Virus record (IMG/VR): IMGVR_UViG_3300017987_002072
Coordinates: 1-25,536 of that record
DNA length: 25,536 nt
Source of the DNA: a virus
Strand: one strand, 5' to 3'
Shown here: positions 22,107 to 25,536 of the stretch, one piece after another
How positions within the stretch are numbered: position 1 is the stretch's first letter
Layout: each line of letters starts with the position of its first letter
The notes under the pieces: model-generated
The model's database searches: none
The model's input: the letters and a program-made list of their open reading frames with translations, nothing else
What the model was told of the DNA's origin: nothing
Made by a program: the position numbers and the translations under genes

Positions 22107-22481
22107 ATGACTGCTGGAGTGCAGGCACAGCCTGCCCATCCCCCCAATCCCCCCCAAGCTCCACGTGCCGAGGACAGACTCCCGCCAATGGAGACTCCTT
22201 GGGGAAGGTCTGACTTCACCGAGCATCTCGGATGCGGCATCATCGCGGTTTCCACGCCATCTCATGGTGGCATGTACGTGCCGAAGCATCTTCACTGTCT
22301 CATTCCCGATCGTGCACGCGCATGGGCTGCGAAGTGGAGCGGAAGCGAGAGCTGGTATGAAGAGGACTGTGCTTGGGCGATCGTGGTGCACTGGATACCC
22401 GAGCCATTCGCGAAGGAGTTGCGTGAGTCTGCTGCGGCCATGCTGAAAAGCATGATCGAACGCGGGAGGTTCGATGCCTAA
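22107..22481 (+). CDS. DUF7007-like protein
   Basis: Predicted 124-residue soluble protein. ATG follows AGGAGG at good spacing. After a Pro-rich start the body reads TPSHGGMYVPKHLHCLIPDR, then WYEEDCAWAIVVHWIPEPF. HGG plus WYEED-x-x-WA-I/V-V is the pattern I associate with the DUF7007 family of phage and plasmid proteins of unknown role. That name is from memory and should be checked. It is the first gene behind the operator-controlled promoter and overlaps the next gene by 8 bp, so it is probably expressed early with the genes after it. Confidence 0.7.
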   Translation: MTAGVQAQPAHPPNPPQAPRAEDRLPPMETPWGRSDFTEHLGCGIIAVSTPSHGGMYVPKHLHCLIPDRARAWAAKWSGSESWYEEDCAWAIVVHWIPEPFAKELRESAAAMLKSMIERGRFDA

Positions 22482-22908
22482 GGACTATCACGGTCCCGAG
22501 GACATGGGTAAGCACGCGCGGCACATCGCCAAGGTGCACCGCCCGATGCCCACATACGGCAGCCCGACAGACTGCCAAGGCTGCGACCAAACCCGACTCT
22601 GCGATCCCTACATCGTCACCTGGGACCAGATCGAGTATCTCGAGGGCCGGCTGGACACGGAGGCGCAGATCGAGCGCGTGTACTACTGCCCTGACTGCTA
22701 CCTGGACATCACTTGCGTAGGGCTCGACCACGCCGAGTCTGTGATCCTGGAGTGGAAGGCTGCCGCGATCGAGCTCATCGAGCACGCAACCGCGATCGTC
22801 CTACGGCTGGACCTAGCCGACATCGAGAAGGCCAGCCCAATGTGCTCGGCGATCCGCGAACCCCTACGGCACGCCATCATCGCCATGCGGCGTGTACTGG
22901 AGGACTGA
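22474..22908 (+). CDS. Cys-rich protein with helical C-terminal half
   Basis: Predicted 144-residue protein with a GGAGG ribosome-binding site. Six cysteines fall in the N-terminal half: DCQGCDQTRLC (C34, C37, C43) and YYCPDCYLDITC (C72, C75, C81). This suggests one zinc site with ligands split around a helix. The second half is helical (ILEWKAAAIELIEHATAIVL). A role in nucleic-acid or protein binding is possible; I recognise no family. Confidence 0.75.
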   Translation: MPKDYHGPEDMGKHARHIAKVHRPMPTYGSPTDCQGCDQTRLCDPYIVTWDQIEYLEGRLDTEAQIERVYYCPDCYLDITCVGLDHAESVILEWKAAAIELIEHATAIVLRLDLADIEKASPMCSAIREPLRHAIIAMRRVLED

Positions 22909-23105
22909 TGCCACGCTACCAATTGATGGACGGCGTGACCGGAGAGCGCCACGAGACGGCAGACGATCCTCGCGACCTACTCGAACCCTACATGCAGGGC
23001 AAAGACGTGTTGGTCGCGTTCAAGGACCACAGCTACGCCGTGCAGTGTGAAGACGGCCAGCTCCTTGATTGGATCGCCGTGCCGGTGGTGGATAACCACG
23101 CATGA
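22908..23105 (+). CDS. 65-residue hypothetical protein
   Basis: ATG shares a base with the previous stop (TGATG). The product is 65 residues: MPRYQLMDGVTGERHETADD, then LVAFKDHSYAVQCEDGQLLD and a short hydrophobic end. It looks like a small all-beta domain. Its stop region overlaps the next start by 4 bp (ATGA). Nothing more can be said about function. Confidence 0.65.
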   Translation: MPRYQLMDGVTGERHETADDPRDLLEPYMQGKDVLVAFKDHSYAVQCEDGQLLDWIAVPVVDNHA

Positions 23106-23401
23106 CAGCCTGTTACTACAACATGCCCCCAGGGTCAGCGGAGGCATACGACCGGTGGCTTCGCGAGACGGAGCCACCACAAGAGGAGGAAGACATGGAC
23201 ACCACACCACACCCCAAGTTCGTGCAGATCGCGTACGGCGCCGGCAACGACGGCTACGACGAAGCTCTCCTTGCGCTCGACCAGGACGGGAACGTCTGGG
23301 AGCACATCGCGAATGATCGCACGTACAGGCTCAACACGCCCAACGAATACACCAAGAAGAAGGGCTGGCACCCGCTCGTCATGGATCGACACGAGGGTTA
23401 A
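23102..23401 (+). CDS. Hypothetical island protein, start uncertain
   Basis: Predicted 99 residues from the ATG that overlaps the previous stop. An internal ATG at 23195 has a much stronger site (GAGGAGGA) and would give 68 residues starting MDTTPHPKFVQIAYG. The N-terminal 31 residues (MTACYYNMPPGSAEAYDRWL plus an acidic linker) look like real phage protein, so both forms may be made. The body contains DEALLALDQDGNVWEHIAND and ends KKKGWHPLVMDRHEG, a small beta fold. No family is recognised. Confidence 0.65.
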   Translation: MTACYYNMPPGSAEAYDRWLRETEPPQEEEDMDTTPHPKFVQIAYGAGNDGYDEALLALDQDGNVWEHIANDRTYRLNTPNEYTKKKGWHPLVMDRHEG

Positions 23402-23410
23402 CCTTCACCC

Positions 23411-23605
23411 ATGACACCGAAAGAACTTGAGGAGGCTCTCCAGCGGCTCGGGCTCACCATCCCGATGGCCGCTGACCTCCTCGGCATACACCGATCGCAC
23501 CTTTGGAAGATCCTGAAGGGTCAGTACGAGGTGCCTGGGCCGGTCGCTGGCTGTGTGGAGTGCTGGCTCGTGAGACAAGAGGAGAACTTCAATGCCGCAG
23601 ATTGA
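23411..23605 (+). CDS. Small helix-turn-helix DNA-binding protein
   Basis: Predicted 64-residue protein. Residues about 4-38 (KELEEALQRLGLTIPMAADL, then LGIHRSHLWKILKGQYEVPG) match the HTH of XRE/Cro-like proteins: a first helix, turn, and recognition helix with H-R-S-H-L-W-K-I-L. The family binds operator DNA as a dimer. It is the only clear DNA-binding regulator on the island, so it is a candidate ligand for the two palindromes, though this is not shown. Its ribosome-binding site is weak. It overlaps the next gene by 14 bp. Confidence 0.75.
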   Translation: MTPKELEEALQRLGLTIPMAADLLGIHRSHLWKILKGQYEVPGPVAGCVECWLVRQEENFNAAD

Positions 23606-23807
23606 ACACATATACCACCACCCAGGGGGAGGCCGAAAAGATGTCGCGCGGAAGATTGATATGGGATTCGATCCGGACTGCGAGACGCTACGGTTCCAGT
23701 GGGCCTTGATTGAACGCCTGGAGCGCATCGCCACGCTGCTGCAATCCATCAAGGACGAGAGGAGCGCCGCGAACCACCTGGAAGCCAACCACCCGTCAAG
23801 GATATGA
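23592..23807 (+). CDS. 71-residue hypothetical protein
   Basis: ATG follows GAGGAG. The product is soluble. The first third is His/Gly/Arg-rich (MPQIEHIYHHPGGGRKDVAR). A helix follows that is likely to form a coiled coil (FQWALIERLERIATLLQSIK). It ends with a stop shared with the next start (ATGA). Function unknown. Confidence 0.65.
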   Translation: MPQIEHIYHHPGGGRKDVARKIDMGFDPDCETLRFQWALIERLERIATLLQSIKDERSAANHLEANHPSRI

Positions 23808-23890
23808 GGCTCCTACTGAACGCCCTCCGTTTGATCGCCATCTACGGAGGGCTGTTCCTCGTCGCGTACGCCCTCAACAGGCTTCTCTGA
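23804..23890 (+). CDS. 28-residue membrane micro-protein (tentative)
   Basis: The ATG overlaps the previous stop as ATGA. The 28 residues (MRLLLNALRLIAIYGGLFLV, then AYALNRLL) form one hydrophobic helix with basic ends. Most codons end in G or C, as in the neighbouring genes. The frame lies over the 3' end of a convergent minus-strand frame and contains a hairpin, so it may be chance. If real, it is the last gene of the island. Confidence 0.4.
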   Translation: MRLLLNALRLIAIYGGLFLVAYALNRLL

Positions 23891-24037
23891 CGGATCGCCG
23901 ACCACCACATCACAATGGACAGTGATTGTGGCAAAACACACCTCGTCAGGCCGAGATTTCTCACCGTCCGGCAAAACACGAGTGATCGTTGCATCCCCGT
24001 TCATGTACGCGCGATACAACCTTATATCGCTAATCAT
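23813..24037 (-). CDS. Hypothetical protein at the convergent junction
   Basis: Predicted 74-residue protein whose ATG overlaps the upstream stop by 8 bp. The N-terminal two thirds (MISDIRLYRAYMNGDATITR, then PDEVCFATITVHCDVVVGDP) look like a small beta domain. The tail is acidic and disordered. Its GC is lower than that of its neighbours, and the ribosome-binding site is about 13 bases away. Its 3' end overlaps the opposing micro-gene by 78 bp. Confidence 0.5.
   Translation of the reverse strand: MISDIRLYRAYMNGDATITRVLPDGEKSRPDEVCFATITVHCDVVVGDPSEKPVEGVRDEEQPSVDGDQTEGVQ
23822..23852. terminator. Perfect hairpin between converging operons
   Basis: GCCCTCCGT and ACGGAGGGC form a 9-bp GC-rich stem with a 13-base loop, exactly where plus and minus transcription meet. 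There is no long T run on either side. A bidirectional terminator is a reasonable guess. It overlaps both short frames here. Confidence 0.4.
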
Positions 24038-24224
24038 GTGTGGAATCTAACTCCTCGTCGCCTACATCCTGAACCGGCTTCTTTAACCACTCCTCAAACG
24101 AGAGCTGCGTCCGGTTTCCCTTGCTGAGGCGCAGCCACTCCTTGTGCCGCTCCACGATCTCGCGATCGCGCGGAGGACCGCCACGAGTGCATACGATCGC
24201 GTTTCCATGCACCCGGCACGGCAT
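24030..24224 (-). CDS. Small charged protein after the membrane hydrolase
   Basis: Predicted 64-residue protein. ATG overlaps the upstream stop (TGATG). It starts MPCRVHGNAIVCTRGGPPRD, a type of opening (MPC-x-VH...CTRG) seen in short phage proteins of unknown role. It continues with a helical, charged part (EIVERHKEWLRLSKGNRTQL) and an acidic end. C3, H6 and C12 could bind a metal. A longer frame would run into the upstream gene. Confidence 0.65.
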   Translation of the reverse strand: MPCRVHGNAIVCTRGGPPRDREIVERHKEWLRLSKGNRTQLSFEEWLKKPVQDVGDEELDSTHD

Positions 24225-24799
24225 CACGCACCCACCATCGCCAACAGGTAGAACCCGATCGCCGTGAGTAGGTGCCACACTCCATGACACCACCGGGCGA
24301 TCGGCATCGGAGCCCACCGTTCCCTGTCGAGGTTCCAGGCCAGGTACGCCAGACCGAACGTCAGGATCGCAAGCCCGTTCATCCAGGTCACGCCAGCCTG
24401 TAGCACGATGATCGCAAACACGATGCCGATCGCATGGTTCAGGTTCACCTTCGGATCGAACTTATTACGCATGAGCCCGAACAGAGCTCCAGTTAGCAGG
24501 CCGATCCAGCTACCCGTCGCCAGGTACCCGAGCACAGCGAACATGCCGCTGTCATCGCTACCCGCTGCCCAGTTGATACCACAGCACCGAATCGTCTTGA
24601 ATGCGTGGTACACCGCGCTACCCAAACCCAACCAGAACATCGCGATCGCAAACCGCTCGTCGCCGGTCTGGAGGAAATACAGGGCGCCGGCTATCACGTA
24701 GACGATGTTCGACCAGGTGTTGATGTCGCTGTACGGTGGTTTCGATCGCTTTAGGTACTCGTCGTCGGCCCAATGGCCGTACTTCCAGTATTCGGTCAC
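24224..24799 (-). CDS. CREST-superfamily membrane hydrolase candidate (ceramidase-like)
   Basis: Predicted 191-residue protein with about six or seven membrane helices. GTG at 24799 follows GGAGAG and overlaps the upstream stop (GTGA). Signature residues of the CREST group (alkaline ceramidases, PAQR, Per1, TMEM8) appear in order: NTWSNIVYVIAGALYF after a charged N-terminus, S61-x3-H65 in GLGSAVYHAF, D82/D83 in AAGSDDSGMF, and H172-x3-H176 in CHGVWHLL. In that superfamily Ser, Asp and three His form a metal site that hydrolyses lipid amides or other membrane substrates. The substrate here is unknown. It is encoded between a RusA resolvase and a small protein. Its role could be altering host membrane lipids. 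Confidence 0.7.
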   Translation of the reverse strand: MTEYWKYGHWADDEYLKRSKPPYSDINTWSNIVYVIAGALYFLQTGDERFAIAMFWLGLGSAVYHAFKTIRCCGINWAAGSDDSGMFAVLGYLATGSWIGLLTGALFGLMRNKFDPKVNLNHAIGIVFAIIVLQAGVTWMNGLAILTFGLAYLAWNLDRERWAPMPIARWCHGVWHLLTAIGFYLLAMVGA

Positions 24800-25221
24800 A
24801 GCACACTCTCCTGTATCTCGCCCTTGGGTAGGACGCATATCTCGAGTCTGGGGTTGTGGCGCTCGGTGTCGAAGCGGTACTCGTGGGCCTCAGACACCTG
24901 CTTGTCGTCGTCGTACGCGGCGCCCTGGAGCGCATCCTCCACCACCTTGATACGGTTGGTAAGGTCGCCTATTCTCTTCTCGCGATACCACACGACGATG
25001 AGCGTCACCTCGGTAGGACCGGGAATCGGCCTCATGCCGGCTGCGAGCGCGAGGTTCTGCGCCGACTTCTGGTATTCCTTCGCCTCGGCGCTCTTGTACG
25101 TGATTGCTCGCCACCGCTTGCGAGCTCGGCTGTACCTGGCCGTAGTGCGCCAGTATCGGTTCGATGATGGCGGAACGGGTAGCGTGAGTACCTGGGCACC
25201 ATCAGGAAACGGAGAGCTCAC
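24796..25221 (-). CDS. rusA: RusA-type Holliday junction resolvase
   Basis: Predicted 141-residue enzyme that cuts four-way DNA junctions during phage recombination and before packaging. It opens with the RusA-like LTLPVPPSSNRYWR. The family's metal-binding region is GDLTNRIKVVEDALQGAAYD with D86, N89, K92, D96 and then DDDKQV (D104-D106), close to the usual D-x-DN-x-x-K...DAL-x-G...DD-x-x-V. The familiar DxDN is here GDLTN, a small change. GTG at 25221 was chosen because it overlaps the upstream stop (GTGA). Length is normal for RusA, about 120-140 residues. Confidence 0.85.
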   Translation of the reverse strand: MSSPFPDGAQVLTLPVPPSSNRYWRTTARYSRARKRWRAITYKSAEAKEYQKSAQNLALAAGMRPIPGPTEVTLIVVWYREKRIGDLTNRIKVVEDALQGAAYDDDKQVSEAHEYRFDTERHNPRLEICVLPKGEIQESVL

Positions 25222-25508
25222 GACTCCACGGCCTCGTACGTGTCGTGGAAGATGCCAGGCTCGCACGGGTACATCTCACCTGCTACGCCTGTGATGATCC
25301 AGTCACCGATCTCAGCGAACACTTCGCCTTCCAGCGATCGACACGCGAGCTTGCACGTGGACACCCTGGATCGGTCGGGGTGCCAGTACGCAGCGGCGAC
25401 CTGGAGCTCCTTCGGCAACACCCGGCGCTTCTCCAGTATCTCGAGCGCGACCTCCTCGGTGAGCTGCCACGCATCAACTACAACGGGTTTCTTGCGGTAT
25501 TTAGCCAT
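25218..25508 (-). CDS. Small conserved phage protein (MAKYRKKPVVV type)
   Basis: Predicted 96-residue soluble protein. The opening MAKYRKKPVVVDAWQLTEEV and the end GDWIITGVAGEMYPCEPGIF, then YEAV, form a pattern common in many phages (M-x-x-YRKKPVV-x-A...GDWII-x-G-x-x-GE-x-YP-C-x-P-x-IF). Its role is not established. The middle has CKLACRSLEGEVFAE. It is coupled to rusA by a 4-bp overlap. The family is usually found among replication or early genes. Confidence 0.8.
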   Translation of the reverse strand: MAKYRKKPVVVDAWQLTEEVALEILEKRRVLPKELQVAAAYWHPDRSRVSTCKLACRSLEGEVFAEIGDWIITGVAGEMYPCEPGIFHDTYEAVES

Positions 25509-25536
25509 CGATCGGTTCTCCCGGATACTCCATGTC
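25501..25536 (-). CDS. 3' end of an upstream gene, cut by the window edge
   Basis: The last visible codons in this frame read DMEYPGEPIDG and stop with TAA, overlapping the next start by 8 bp. Such overlaps are the rule in this operon. Too little is present to say more, and a chance frame cannot be excluded. Confidence 0.4.
   Translation of the reverse strand, partial: DMEYPGEPIDG

Noticed and set aside
1-25536. CRISPR arrays, tRNA genes, insertion sequences, integrase or attachment sites
   Set aside because: Reading through both strands I saw no regularly spaced repeats, tRNA-like folds, transposase or recombinase motifs. Absence was judged by eye only.

Overview
This window is part of the genome of a tailed double-stranded DNA phage (Caudoviricetes). 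It could also be a prophage or a metagenomic phage contig, but no host gene, integrase or attachment site is visible. GC is high, about 60 percent in most genes. Coding density is very high, with many 1-14 bp start/stop overlaps and GTG/TTG starts. The host is therefore probably a high-GC bacterium. The octamer GCGATCGC (the cyanobacterial HIP1 word) occurs at least nine times, a possible but unproven hint about the host.

Minus-strand late operon, transcribed from about 21.1 kb down to position 1. It begins with a Zn-finger protein that may be the small terminase or another DNA-binding packaging factor (20486-21118). Next come very small proteins, many Cys-rich, and a DNA cytosine-5 methyltransferase (18763-19509). 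An HNH-like protein sits shortly before the large terminase (15934-17490). Four small proteins, two with N-terminal membrane helices, separate terL from the portal (12107-14311). Then come scaffold, major capsid protein, a triple-repeat capsid-adjacent protein, two small structural candidates, two tandem head-tail adaptor-like paralogues, a large propeller-like tail protein with FN3 domains, and a repeat-built fibre protein. No tape-measure gene lies between capsid and fibre, so a short-tailed (podovirus-like) particle is most likely.

Plus-strand island, 21.2-23.9 kb. Ten short genes run away from a divergent promoter region. Two sigma70-like promoters with extended -10 elements each carry the same 17-bp palindrome, which looks like an operator. 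A clear hairpin terminator separates the first two genes from the rest. One product is a small helix-turn-helix protein. Most others are unrecognised, as expected of early or host-takeover genes.

Minus-strand right segment, 25.5-23.8 kb, converging on the island. It holds a short phage protein with a conserved N-terminus, a RusA-type Holliday junction resolvase, a multi-spanning membrane protein with the signature residues of the CREST/alkaline-ceramidase superfamily, and two small proteins.

The most unusual points are the CREST-like membrane hydrolase, the signal-peptide-like N-terminus on the capsid protein, the duplicated promoter-operator module, the dense set of Cys/His mini-proteins around the terminase genes, and a gene near 7.15 kb that has apparently lost its stop codon. 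No tRNA, CRISPR array, transposon or lysis gene was recognised. No stretch longer than 300 bases lacks a gene.
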